Shown: positions 52,403-62,182, counted from the stretch's first letter. The stretch is 64,000 bases of DNA from Isochrysis galbana (GCA_018136815.1 CM030934.1:2743070-2807069), one strand, 5' to 3'. Program-made: numbers and translations. The notes: generated by a model not told the origin, from the letters alone.

Positions 52403-53596
52403 CAACTATCGTTAAAACGATAGGGTCATGGAGCGCGCGCCGCCGCCCGCTCTCGCTGCCGCTGCCCTCGCCATGATGGACGAAGAGCTCATGGACACGC
52501 CGCTGTCGCCGAAGCGACCGCGCCAGGACGACCCCCCCAGTCAGGTGGGCACTACGTATGGCTATACCAGGAACGCCGCAGCACTAGAGACCACGAACTC
52601 GAAGGGACGCTAGAAACACGCCCGATGAATAAACACGACAGCGATGCAATAGAAGGGAAAATAACGATGGAGGAGCTCACAGACGCCATTACCCAAATAG
52701 GGAGTGGCAAAAGCGCGGGGCCAGACGCGCTACCGGCGGAGTTCTACAAGAGCTTCATAGACCTAGTGAAACATGACTTCCTTAGAATGCTAAATCTAGC
52801 TCTTGAGCAGGGGCAACTTAACATATCTATGAGAGAGGGCGACATAATTAATACTTCTATATAAAAAAGGAGACACGCGAGACCCTAAGAACTATAGACC
52901 CATCACGCTCCTGCAAAGCGACTACAAAATATTGGCCAAGGTGCTTACGAATAGATTAAAAAAAGTAATCGGTAACATAATCTCGAAAGACCAGTTAGGC
53001 TTCGTCCCAAAACGGTTGATCGGAGAAGCCACTCATCTGTTACAACTGACGAATGCATACCTAGACGAAACGGGGGAGCCAGGACTCCTCCTGGCGCTCG
53101 ACTGGGAAAAGGCCTTCGACAGGGTCAACTGGGAATTTTACCATTTGGTCCTCGACAAACTAAAATTCGGGGAAAACTTCAAGAGGTATGCGAAGGCTCT
53201 TACGAACTCCGAGGCAAAACCAATCCGCTACATAAAGGCGAACGGGGAGCAAGACAACCATAGCAATTGAAGCTCTGGCACGCCACTCAAAACTGGTACC
53301 GGGGACATTAGGAACCAGACCTAACTAACACAAACAAGACGAAGACGGACAGACACACACAACACTATCGATAAACTCAAAAGGCCTGCCCGAGCCCCAC
53401 ACTCCGAACCAGGCCTCAGGTAGTGTACTGAGGCCGGACCCCGGAAACCGAAGAATAAGGAAAGAAGGGGGGCAGGGGAAGAGGTGGAGGGAGGGAAGTT
53501 AAGGGCGATGTAGATAGCGAAGGCACAGGTGTGACCCATAGCTAGTAGGCGAGTAGCCCCGAATCTTCAGAAAGTTTGTTTTTTTTGTTTTTTTTT
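52403..53596 (+). mobile_element. 1.2-kb internally deleted LINE with both ends and a 15-bp target duplication
   Basis: Flanked by TCGCTATCAAGATGT at 52388-52402 and 53597-53611. Starts CAACTATCGTTAAAACGATA (hairpin), then the ORF1 start ATGGAGCGCGC at 52430 with MDTPLSPKRPRQDD. From about 52560 it jumps to the ORF2 reverse transcriptase: GSGKSAGPDALPAEFYK, a frameshift near 52858, KKGDTRDPKNYRPITLL, QLGFVPKRLI, LALDWEKAFDRVNW (motif A). At 53270 it jumps again to the 3' UTR, before motif C, and ends CGAATCTTCAGAAAG plus T-rich tail. It is a defective copy that preserves both termini. Confidence 0.85.
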
Positions 53597-53789
53597 TCGC
53601 TATCAAGATGTGCGAGGTCGTGATGACGCCCGCTGATGGAAGCGCTCACACCCCTCCGCATCGCAACGTTTGTTTTTGATGTCGACCATGGAGGGTTGGG
53701 CGTGCGCTTTGCAGAAAGAAGCGCGCTGTGGTCTCGCCACGCTCGGCAAAGCATGGGATCCGCTAGCTCACAGCCCTCCGCATCGCAAC

Positions 53790-54674
53790 TAGGGGTAGGC
53801 CATAATATGTAGAAAAAAGTGCCCAAATATGTCGTCACGATATGTCGTTTATATGCGAGGCTCTCACCCAAATATGTAGAAAATATGTAGAAATACGCCC
53901 GTCGCCCGTCGCCGCGGTAGATAGGCACGATAGGCATAGTCATTAGTCATAGCGTATATAGATATAGATATAGTGAGTGTTACTAACAAGCATACGCATA
54001 TTATGTTTTACGGCAGCCATTTCATAGCCAAGGGTGCTCTCACGTTTCACGCTCTCACATGCAGCGCTCATTCTCATGTTTGTTGCTATTGGCTAACGCA
54101 ACATGACAGACGACTGCACCTGATCGGCCAAAGTAGTGGACCGATCAGATGAGAAAAGGCATGCAAGCAAGGAAAACACACGCTCACACGATGCCGAATT
54201 AGGAGAGAGAGACATGACACTCCTAGCAGCCATGGCCCAGGTTGGGAACAGAGAATGATTTGAAGCCCTCCGGCGCGCGCGCCGGGGAACTGCTTGCGCT
54301 GTTCCTGGAGCCGACGTGGCGCAGCCCGAGCGACGTCACTTGCTGGCACCTGAAGGCGAGGGTGGGTGGGGCGGAGTGGCATGTCACGAATGCATTCGTG
54401 ACGCGCGGGCCCGCGTGGCAGCGCAAGCCGGCAAGCCGGAGGAGAGCCTCGCCTGGCATGCTCTCTCGCTCGCTCCTCGCCCCCCCCCCGCCCCCCCCCC
54501 CCCCCCGCGCCCCCCCGCGTCCCCCCCCCCCTTATCCCGCTAGCTCCCGCCCAAATATGTACCGGCGCCCGGGCCCGTGCCACCCAAATATGTAGTAAAT
54601 ATGTCGACATATCAGTTTGCCAAAATCGTACCCAAATATGTAGTACGATATGTACATATTATGGCCTACCCCTA
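53790..54674. mobile_element. Non-autonomous hAT-like element, 8-bp target duplication
   Basis: 885 bp with perfect terminal inverted repeats of at least 20 bp (TAGGGGTAGGCCATAATATG) and ATCGCAAC duplicated at 53782-53789 and 54675-54682. CCCAAATATG motifs lie near both ends, all in plus orientation (about 53830, 53869, 54549, 54584, 54632). The core near 54180 (CACGCTCACACGATGC) is shared with 47300. The TAGGGGT start and 8-bp duplication fit hAT. No transposase. The G/C-rich right half gives spurious open frames. Confidence 0.88.
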
Positions 54675-54689
54675 ATCGCAACGTTTGTT

Positions 54690-54925
54690 TTTTATGTCGA
54701 CCATGGAGGGTTGGGCGTGCGCTTTGCAGAGCGCGAGGCGCTCGCCGCCTTTGAGCGGGCGTGCGCGGGGTGCGGGCCCGGCCGGCCGGCGGGCGGGATC
54801 GTCGCGCTCCCGTGCGGCTACGGCAAGACCGTCTTTGCTCTTTGCGCTGCACGTGATGGCGCGGCTGGGCGTGCGCGCGCTCGTGCTGGTGCCATCGACC
54901 ATCGGCGCCCATCTCGCCTGGCATA
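54690..54925 (+). pseudogene. P-loop helicase fragment (viral SFII-helicase-like), frameshifted
   Basis: Reads VDHGGLGVRFAEREALAAFE, then GGIVALPCGYGKTVFAL, a Walker A motif of superfamily II helicases in the LPCGYGKT form common in large DNA viruses of algae and amoebae. A +1 shift near 54850 leads to HVMARLGVRALVLVPSTIG, matching helicase motif Ia. DEAD/DEAH box and later motifs are absent, so it is dead. GC content exceeds the surroundings. Insertion from a virus is an inference; bacterial or host helicases share the motif. Confidence 0.5.
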
Positions 54926-54989
54926 TGTCTTTCAGCCTCCCTCGCCCTTTCGCTCAGCAAGGCACGCTTTTTTACTGTAAATAAAAAAA

Positions 54990-55512
54990 TACGGTAAGAT
55001 TCCATGGCTGCTCACAAGGGGAGGAGAAAGAGAAAGGAAGGGGAAAGGTGGGGCATGAGGGCACTCCCCCCCCCCCCCCAAAAAAAAGCTAAAATTATCC
55101 CCCCTCACCCCCCATCCCACCCCAAATATCCAGGAAGTATCCGAGATATATCCATTTGGGACCCCCCCCCAGAGATATCCAAGACAAATATCCGGATAAA
55201 GACTTTATAAAGATGCCTACCGCCCCTACCCCTACCCTCCCCGGCTCCGGCCATAACCTTGGTCGGACTACCCGCCGTGCTAACCACATACACGCTTCTT
55301 GACGATTGAGATAAGGCCTTATGGAGGATAAGGCCTTAATTTTTAACGGCCTTAAAAGTAAGTAGTAACTAGTGCACGCCGTGGTCGTCAGGCACCTCCC
55401 ACCTCCCACCGCCTGCACATCTCACTCCCCCCCCCGGTATGTATGCCCGTTCGCCTCCCCCCCGGTATCTGCCTCCCCCCCTCTCCCCGCAGGTTGCACG
55501 AGGTCGAAAGAG
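54990..55512. other. Upstream region of the RPL29 gene
   Basis: A C run, CCAAATATCC-type motifs at 55120-55195, then the AAGGCCTT cluster at 55311-55357. The last 130 bp are pyrimidine-rich. No other gene seen. Confidence 0.5.
55311..55357. promoter_or_regulatory. Cluster of AAGGCCTT palindromes upstream of RPL29
   Basis: ATAAGGCCTTAT at 55311 and ATAAGGCCTTAA at 55328, 17 bp apart, then a half site GGCCTTAAAA near 55349. They lie about 160-200 bp upstream of the start codon. A transcription-factor site is possible; there is no direct proof. Confidence 0.35.
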
Positions 55513-56292
55513 ATGCTGCGTGGCCCGCTGTTGCTCGCCGCCGCCTGCCTGCTCGCACCGGCGAGCGCGTTGAGAGTGGCGGCGCCGCTGGCGCAGCCGC
55601 GCGTTGCGTCGCCGATCATGGCGATGCCCTCCATTGACGACGCCAAAAACCTCTCGGAGGACGAGCTTCTCGCCGAGATCAACAACGCCAAGAAGGTGGT
55701 GCTCGCCCGCCGCTGCCCATCACCCCCCTTTCCTTAGGGGGAGAGGGGGGGGGGGGGGAATCGCCCGCCGCTGCCTGCGGCTTCCCCCCTCCCCTTTAGG
55801 AGGAGAGCGGGGGGGAGGAGGGCAGAGGCTCGCCCGCCGATGCTGCGGCTTTTGGTGGGAAGGGGGGATGGGCGTTCAGGCAAAGGAAGGGGAGTGTGTG
55901 TTCGTATGTGATCGTGCGTGTTCGTGTGTGATCGTGTGTGTGCGTGTGCGTGCGCGTGTGCGTTCGCGTGTGGGGAATACGAAGCAGTAGAGGGGCTGGG
56001 GGACAAGCTGGGGCGCACGGGGTGGAGGTGAAGAGATGATGGCAGAGCTTGGCATCGGTGGGAGCCAGGGGTGGGCTGCGGAGTCAAGATAAGAAACGGC
56101 GGAACGCAGGGTCAGCTTGAGCGGGCTCCGGGCACACGCTCATTCACCCATAAACCTTCTGTTTCGTAGGAACTCTTCATGATGCGCAAGAACGTGAAGA
56201 CCCGCCAGCAGGTCAAGCCGCACCTTTTCACACACACGAAGCACCGTGTTGCGCAGCTGCAGACCCTGCTTACCCAACGTCAGTCGTCGTAA
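55513..56292 (+). CDS. rpl29: Plastid ribosomal protein L29, nuclear-encoded with bipartite leader
   Basis: Component of the large subunit of the plastid ribosome, near the peptide exit tunnel. Exon 1 is 55513-55695, intron 55696-56169 (474 bp, GT-AG, phase 0), exon 2 56170-56292; total 101 residues. The N-terminus MLRGPLLLAAACLLAPASA is a signal peptide with ASA cleavage, then a basic transit stretch (LRVAAPLAQPRVASPIMA), as required for complex plastids. The mature part NLSEDELLAEINNAKK joins ELFMMRKNVKTRQQ and THTKHRVAQLQTLLTQR, the two-helix L29 fold (L..LR...A..Q.....R....R.IA...T). The mature length, about 65, is normal. The intron holds a GC-rich imperfect duplication (CGCCCGCCGCTGC) and a (GT)n-like tract. 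L29 is often still plastid-encoded in the red lineage, so this is probably a transferred gene. Confidence 0.85.
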
Positions 56293-58010
56293 ATTCGTAC
56301 TTCGCTGACGGGCGGGGGAGGTGACGCTTCTTGGCCTTACCACATGTGGGTGTCCATGGTGAGAAGCCGCGTGGAGTCGCAAGCCGCCAATGATGAATGT
56401 CAGGTTGTGCTTGGTAGTCTTTCCTCGTTGCTCTCGGTGCTTGAGTTATTTGCGAATATGTTGCTCAAGCTCCTTGATCTTTGGAGAGCCTTGCTGCTCG
56501 ATGGCACGATTGCTTGGGCTCGCCCTCGCTGGGGAAGCACTTCTTGGCATCGTACTTTGCTTGCACAAGGTCTCGCCACACTCCGCGATTTGCTTCAATG
56601 TGCGGGCTTCTCTCTTCCCATTGGCGTGCAATTGGGGCGCAAATGGCGACAGCACTTGTTGTCTTGTGGTCGGGTTGGCACAAGCCCAGCATTGGGTCTC
56701 TATGTGTGTGAATTGTATGTTTATGCCGCGTCGGAGTGGTGAGTGGTGTACAAGCGCACACGCATGTGATGCAAGATTCATGGTCGTCCTTGTCAACAAG
56801 TTGTGATAGACGGAGAAACGATTGTCGTTTGTGCTCCAGATCGAGGATCGGTACGAGGGACACGTGCGTGGTAGTCCCGTCCAATTGTCGCCGCCTGTCG
56901 CTCTTGCGGTTGCGTTAATTTTGTCGTACGTTCGCTTGACAAATTTTAACATTTTTCGACCTCTTGCTGCTCTTGCATCCAATATTGCTATTGCTGTCCA
57001 AAAGTAGCGGTAGCTAGATAGAGGTGGGTGGGGGATCTTGGGTTGAAAAAAGAACGTCTGTACATCGGAGAGTCAGAATATTTTTTTCACGAGAAGGGCC
57101 GAAGATTTCCCCCTGCCTCCCCCCTCCCCCCGCAATCCGAAGTGGGAGCGGAGAGCGGAGCCATGGCGACCGACCCATTGTGACAGGCCGACCTTCGCCT
57201 TCGCCGCCTCGTCTTCGTCGCCGCGCTCTAGCGAGAGCACGGCGGTTGTCGCGGTTAGGGGGAGAGCCGCCCTTAGGTTTCCCCAAGGGAGCCTCTCTCC
57301 CTTGGTTCCCCCCCTTTGTGAGTGTTGGTTTCAGGTCTCAGGTCGTTTGCCTTATTCATTTGGTACCCCTCGTTTGGCGCTGAGGGGATGAAGGCATCCG
57401 CACTTAAAACGAAGGGAGGAGGTCTCAAAAAAATGTGGCCGTGAATACAACAAAAAAATGGCGGGCTTGGTGGAACAACTCTCGAAATAAATCGAGAGTC
57501 ATTATGTGGTTTTATGCATGATCACCACAGGTCGTGTCCCCTTCTTGTTGTGACTGGCCCGGCGCGAGGGCGCCTGGATTCGTGTTGCTTCTCGTTTTGT
57601 TTGGTGAGTGCTATGTTTTCTCTGTTGTGCGTGTTGGTTAGCATGGTTCCTTGTCTTGAGCGAGCTAGGGGCGGCTGGCCCTTCGCGCGCGACGCGGGAG
57701 GGGGTGGCGTAGTGGCGTATGGTTCGTGTGATTCAGGATTCAGGCCGGGAAGATCCCTGGCAGGGTCCCTGGGGTCTGTCAGCCGTTTCCAGCTTTGGAT
57801 GCAGGCAGTTTTGTGCGCCAATTTGGCTGTTCTCCCTTAGGGGTTGGTATTGTGTCTGGCCTGGTCTGTGCCTCGTGCTTGAGCACGAGGTCAGTGCCGC
57901 GGCTGTGTAGGGGCCCAGCCATGAGGCTTTCCCTATCTATGGGATGCGGCTTGAAGCCGGGCCTTGATTCATTGGGTGGCTGGCCACATGTGGCTGGGAG
58001 GAGGTAAGGG
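56293..58010. other. Intergenic, no recognised gene
   Basis: Open frames of up to 178 codons on the minus strand (56446-56982) show no domain and change frame with the neighbours; they could be a decayed gene. 57014-57400 and 57500-58010 are unique-looking GC-rich sequence. Confidence 0.4.
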
Positions 58011-58223
58011 TTGTGTGGGCCATGTATGTTGGCCATGGTGGGCTTGCTGGTGCTTGGCACTCTGGGGTCGGCACGGGACGAGTCTCGTGCGTACCCGGGT
58101 CAGAGGGGCGCCCTCTCGCGGGCGCTTCAGGTGCGCGGCGTCAAGCATGACCTGATCTCTTCCGGCGCGGCGGGGGTGGCGGCAGGAGGGGAGGGCTCGC
58201 CGTCGGGGAACACGCGGAGGTGA
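58011..58223 (+). CDS. Possible first exon of a secreted protein
   Basis: Short frame with a signal-peptide-like start MLAMVGLLVLGTLGSARD and a good donor site (CGGAG then GTGAGC, at about 58219) just before the stop. No next exon could be fixed downstream; C and (CA) runs follow. No family recognised. Confidence 0.25.
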   Translation: MCGPCMLAMVGLLVLGTLGSARDESRAYPGQRGALSRALQVRGVKHDLISSGAAGVAAGGEGSPSGNTRR

Positions 58224-58376
58224 GCGCACCCCCCCCCCCCCCCCACACACACACACATCACCACCTACCCGTCAACGCACCCTTCCACCCACGCCGGTGC
58301 CATGACACATCCCTTGAAATCCAGCGAGAAGCATTTGCATGCACGCTAGTTTATCACGATCGGTGTCCATATAACG

Positions 58377-58907
58377 TTAGTACGGATATGGTCGTACGGT
58401 TGAACTTGCGACTCCAACGTGAGTACGGTTGAACTTTTTCGTGAAAACCATCATCTTTTCCTCTATAATGGTGTTTTGCGTTGTTTTGGAGCGCACCTTG
58501 AACAAAAGCGTGAATTTCTTGTTAGGGCGCGGCGTGCCCCTCGGAGCCTGTGTTTTGAATGGCGCCGACTTGTATACCGACTCTGGAATGTGGATGCCTT
58601 TGAGGTCAATATTGCCATCGTTCTTCACATCGAACGTCTGTTTCATGGGAAAACTTACATGGGTGATTGTGATGCATACAAGCTCTAGGACCAGGTCATC
58701 ATAATTGTCTACTCCTTTCAACCGGGCATTTGGGAGGTTTTCGCGCTTACCCCCGACGCCCTGCAGATAGTATTTCGTTCTATCGTGACTTGGACCGGAT
58801 ATCTCGAGTGTCGAGTGGAGGAAGTGATAGATTTGGCCCAGTGTCATCGATGTTTGGAGTGGGCAGCGATTGACCTGCTTGAGCAAACGATAGCAAGAGC
58901 CTGGCAT
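58377..58907 (-). CDS. Unrecognised 176-residue protein, AT-richer than its surroundings
   Basis: ATG at 58907, stop at 58377. Reads SMTLGQIYHFLHSTLEISG, YDDLVLELVCITITHVSFP, KQTFDVKNDGNIDLKGI, EKMMVFTKKFNRTHVGV. It looks like a beta-rich globular protein with balanced composition, unlike the artefact frames of this window. Its lower GC suggests a different origin (virus or mobile element). No introns; the neighbours are repeats. No function proposed. Confidence 0.45.
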   Translation of the reverse strand: MPGSCYRLLKQVNRCPLQTSMTLGQIYHFLHSTLEISGPSHDRTKYYLQGVGGKRENLPNARLKGVDNYDDLVLELVCITITHVSFPMKQTFDVKNDGNIDLKGIHIPESVYKSAPFKTQAPRGTPRPNKKFTLLFKVRSKTTQNTIIEEKMMVFTKKFNRTHVGVASSTVRPYPY

Positions 58908-59084
58908 GTTCTAGATCTGGTGAAGACATACAGGTTGCTTGCCTTTTGATCTAGAACGTCTTTAATAGTTGTACTATAATAAAATATGACATCTCCAAGC
59001 GAAGGCAAACAACTGACTGTCGCAGAAATATCGTCGAGCGAAGTGCAGGCGTCTTTGGGTCTGATACGATGCCTGCTTCCATCC

Positions 59085-59155
59085 AAGCGGGCACCACGTG
59101 TGTGTTTAAACTTGACCCGGGTCAAGTTGACTCAAGTAACCTCCAGGTGACAATG
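59085..59155 (+). repeat. Dispersed repeat shared with 62995-63055
   Basis: ACCACGTGTGTGTTT, then GGGTCAAGTTGACTCAAGTA, ACCTCCA and GACAATGAAA occur at both places in the same order. The first copy is the landing site of the LINE at 59156. Confidence 0.75.
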
Positions 59156-61384
59156 AAAAAAAAAAACTTCTTAATAATCTCGCCGCGCGCGCGACTTTGC
59201 ACGGTAACTTCGCAGCCTCGCCCGTTTCCTTTCACTCCCCCTACACCTGCCTTGCGGCTCGTCCCCTCGTGCTCTACCTAGGGGCTGGGTGTCGTGGGTC
59301 TCCAGTGACAGACGGTGTGTGCCGATTCGCGATGGCCTGTTTCGCGCCTTCCTCCTATGCCATCGGGCTACCGGCTATTGTGTGTTAGCTCCTTGTGCTG
59401 GGTGTCAGGCAGCTGAGGTCAGTGTGTCTAGGGCCTACTCTAGGACGATGGGCGGCTCGCGGCGCGGGGTCACTCGGTTAGGCTAGGCGCTCTGCTATGT
59501 TGAGGGCTTCCGCTACCAGAGACAGATTCGTGCTCATGACTAGGGCGCCTTTGTTGTTCGTTAAGAAGACAGGGGCGCTGAGGTCGTGTGGAGATTTGAT
59601 TTTCGGCTTCCTTCCCAGGGAGGCCTTGCGCGTGCGTGCGGTTGAGAAGTTGTCCGGGGGTTCCCGACCTCTGACGAGGGCCGTGAACCTGCTTAGGACT
59701 CTTTCGATAACCGGTACGTGGTGGAAGGTGTGATTTTCGAATTCCACTTTGTAGAAGTCGCTTATGATATATCTCCATGCTATTATGTAGAGGGCTTTAA
59801 GGCTATCCGGCGTCGGGGAATTCGGGTAGGCGAATAGTCTGTCTTTGATTTTTTGAGTCGTCGATCTGCCTTTCGCCGGGGTGTACCCCGCTACGGCTTC
59901 TATGGTTTGAAATATCGGAAGCGTGGACGGGCATCTAGCTAGGTGCGTCGAGTTCTCTCTGTGTTTCCCGCAGAGTCTACATCTTGTGGTGGTCGCCGCT
60001 GCGAACCGGTTTCTCGTACCCAGCCTCCTATGGGTAACGTGCTTGAAATGCAGGTGTTTGTCTGTGTGTTTTAATAGGGGGTGGGTATAGAGTTTCGCCA
60101 CATGCTTCCATTCGTCATGCGTCAGGTCTAGCTTGCGGGCCCACGCCTCCCTCGCTGGCTGAGGTTTGTTGCGGGGGCCGTCCCCTTTGAGCTCTCGCGT
60201 TATATCCGACACGGTGATTTGGTCTAGTTGTGTCTTTTCGTTAAGCGTGTACTCGTCCGCAAGGGGGAATTCGAGGTGTTTCGGGCCTTTTAGTCCAGTT
60301 TCCCATTTGGCTGGGGCGTAGTAGTGATCCTCTTCTCCCGGTTGTGCTACCTCGGTGGTGTCTGTGGTCTCGCCTAGATAATTGGTGTTAGTATATATCC
60401 ATATGTTATTCATTCTAGTTATGTACGTGTCGCTCTCGGAGACTTTGGTTTCTCTAGACACTTCTAGCGGCGATGCTGACGCGCTCGGCGGTCCCGCGTT
60501 CGGCTCGGCAAGGGCCGGGTCGTGGGGCGGGGTCTCTTTCGCTTTTTCTAGGAGGTGCGAGACGTGTTGTACCACCCGCTCCCACGAGTCTAGGAATTCC
60601 GTTTTGTTTATTCTGCTCCCCTTGTGATCGAATATTTCGGGGAGGTGTTCCAGGTATTGAGCGCAATCCTCACGCGTGTAAGGCTCCGTGAGGTCCTTGT
60701 TTTTATAGATGTTATGTGCAACGTGCGTCTGGAGGGATTCCCATAGGCTGATCCACGCCCCGCGTTTGAGCGGTGGTGGGTCGTGAGGATTGTGCCATAT
60801 TGGCTGTGACAGTGCTCCTTCCCTTGTGAGCCTCGTGCGGCGTATGTTTAGGGTCCTGAAGTACACCAAGGCGTCCTTCCAGAATGCTGGCAGGGCTGGG
60901 TTTCCCCTGATACTGCGGGTGAGCGTCTTCGTAGGAATCGAGGATAGGACTGCCCCGCGGCCGAGTCCAGTCCGGCAGAACCACGCATCGAGCGCATGCT
61001 TCCAAATAGCCTTTCTTGCGTTGAGGTAGTTTAGTATCCATTTTGTTTGTAGAGCTTTCACGTGCGTTGTCCAGTGGAGGAGGCCGATCCCCATTGTTCG
61101 TGATGCGCACTCCGCGTCGTGCACGGGGTACTGTGGGTGCCTCACCCACTTCGTGATTTTGCCTGTGTAAGGGCTCTCCCATAGAATTTTGTCCGCCGCT
61201 TTTTGGATTCTCCCGTGGAACCAAGTAGGGGCTGCCAACGTTTGCATCCAGTAGCGTGGTGTGCCGTATATTATAAAGTTCGCTATGTTGGCCCTACCGA
61301 ATATGGACATGTGTCTCGTAATCGGCGCCAATCTGGCTGCTTTATTGTCTACTTTATCCGCGAGTTTTTTCCAGAAGGGCTTGA
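59156..61384 (-). mobile_element. 5'-truncated LINE with long intact ORF2 C-terminus
   Basis: The 3' end in sense orientation is CGAGATTATTAAGAAG plus an 11-base T tract (A run 59156-59166). The coding region starts within the RT thumb at about 61384. The 3' UTR shares TAGGTAGAGCACGAGGGGA with 42575. A target duplication was not identified. Confidence 0.8.
59478..61384 (-). CDS. LINE ORF2 C-terminal region: RT thumb, connector, zf-RVT
   Basis: 635 uninterrupted codons to the stop at 59478. It opens with the RT thumb (ITRHMSIFGRANIANFIIYG, PRYWMQTLAAPTWFHGRI), a long connector with HALDAWFCRTGLGRG and WESLQTHVAHNIYKN, then HFKHVTHRRLGTRNRF and C-x2-C-x6-H-x4-C (CRLCGKHRENSTHLARC), the zf-RVT finger of L1-like elements, and WRYIISDFYKVEFENH. 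The RT fingers and palm, with the catalytic aspartates, are missing, so it cannot copy itself. The lack of stops indicates a recent insertion. The homologous piece at 15185-16580 is about half identical by eye. Confidence 0.85.
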
Positions 61385-61565
61385 GGGCTTCCGGGGCTCC
61401 CAGCGGGCCCTTCCTCCGCGTCCCCGCCCACCCTGCCGCTGCTCGCCCACGGTGTGCTCATGTCCGTCGCGTGGGGCGTGCTCCTCCCCTCGGGCGCCTT
61501 TTTATCGCTCGCTTGGCGCTCCCGGCTCACGCAGCGCCCCCCCCTTCTCCACAGCTCAGGTCTAC
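61385..61565 (+). pseudogene. Cytochrome b561-like transmembrane exon fragment
   Basis: Reads LLAHGVLMSVAWGVLLPSG then AFLSLAWRSRLTQRPPLLH, the first two helices of the b561 fold (HG.LM..AW..L.P.G..., then a histidine), ending near an AG acceptor-like site. It starts right at the LINE's 5' boundary, so the upstream exon was cut or displaced. A second hydrophobic piece at 62070-62180 (AVLVAYGVLLGLSLGVLAGG) may belong to the same gene. The heme-binding histidines of helices 3-5 are not seen. Confidence 0.4.
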
Positions 61566-61960
61566 GTCTTGTTCCAGCTTGATTTGCTGAGCAAGCGCTT
61601 AATAAGGGTTTGCTTAGACTTATTCTCGGAGCTCTTCCCGGTCCTCCCACCGAGTTTCACTCCTAGACATGCCTCTTTGAATTTACTGCTTTCCTTCAAT
61701 GTGGTAATTTGCCATTCATGCATATCCCGTACATTCAGTCGGTTTGATTCACAAAGGTGAATTGCAAAATTCACGTATCTTTCTTTTTGTGCTTTATCAA
61801 TCCCTTGTATCCTAGCCGTAATATGTTTTAGCAACGATGTGTGTTGGTTGAGTTTTGGAACTAATTTGAGAAACTCATCATCCTCCGAATGTTGCAACAC
61901 GTGTCTAGCTTCAGATTCTGTCATTTCATTTCTCGAATGTCTGGAAATAGCTGCATTCAT
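61562..61960 (-). CDS. Unrecognised 132-residue basic/charged ORF
   Basis: ATG 61960, stop 61562. Reads NEMTESEARHVLQHSEDDEF, HTSLLKHITARIQGIDKAQK, NFAIHLCESNRLNVRDMHEW, then a basic tail (KSSENKSKQTLIKRLLSKS). Mostly helical by composition, AT-rich relative to both flanks, and lying between the two b561-like pieces, so probably an inserted segment. No family named. Confidence 0.4.
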   Translation of the reverse strand: MNAAISRHSRNEMTESEARHVLQHSEDDEFLKLVPKLNQHTSLLKHITARIQGIDKAQKERYVNFAIHLCESNRLNVRDMHEWQITTLKESSKFKEACLGVKLGGRTGKSSENKSKQTLIKRLLSKSSWNKT

Positions 61961-62182
61961 GAGTGTGGTGGAGGGGGGGGGGGTGCTAGCTCTAACGACT
62001 TATTTTTCTCCTCGTCTCCTCGAGATGTTCACCAACGTCACCACAATGAATCCTTGTCGAAGGAGGCCCTCTCGGGGCGCGCCCTCATACCGAGCCAAGG
62101 CGACGCCGTTCTGGTCGCGTACGGGGTGCTCCTGGGCCTCTCCTTGGGGGTGCTCGCGGGGGGGCTCATGGTAGGGTGAGAG

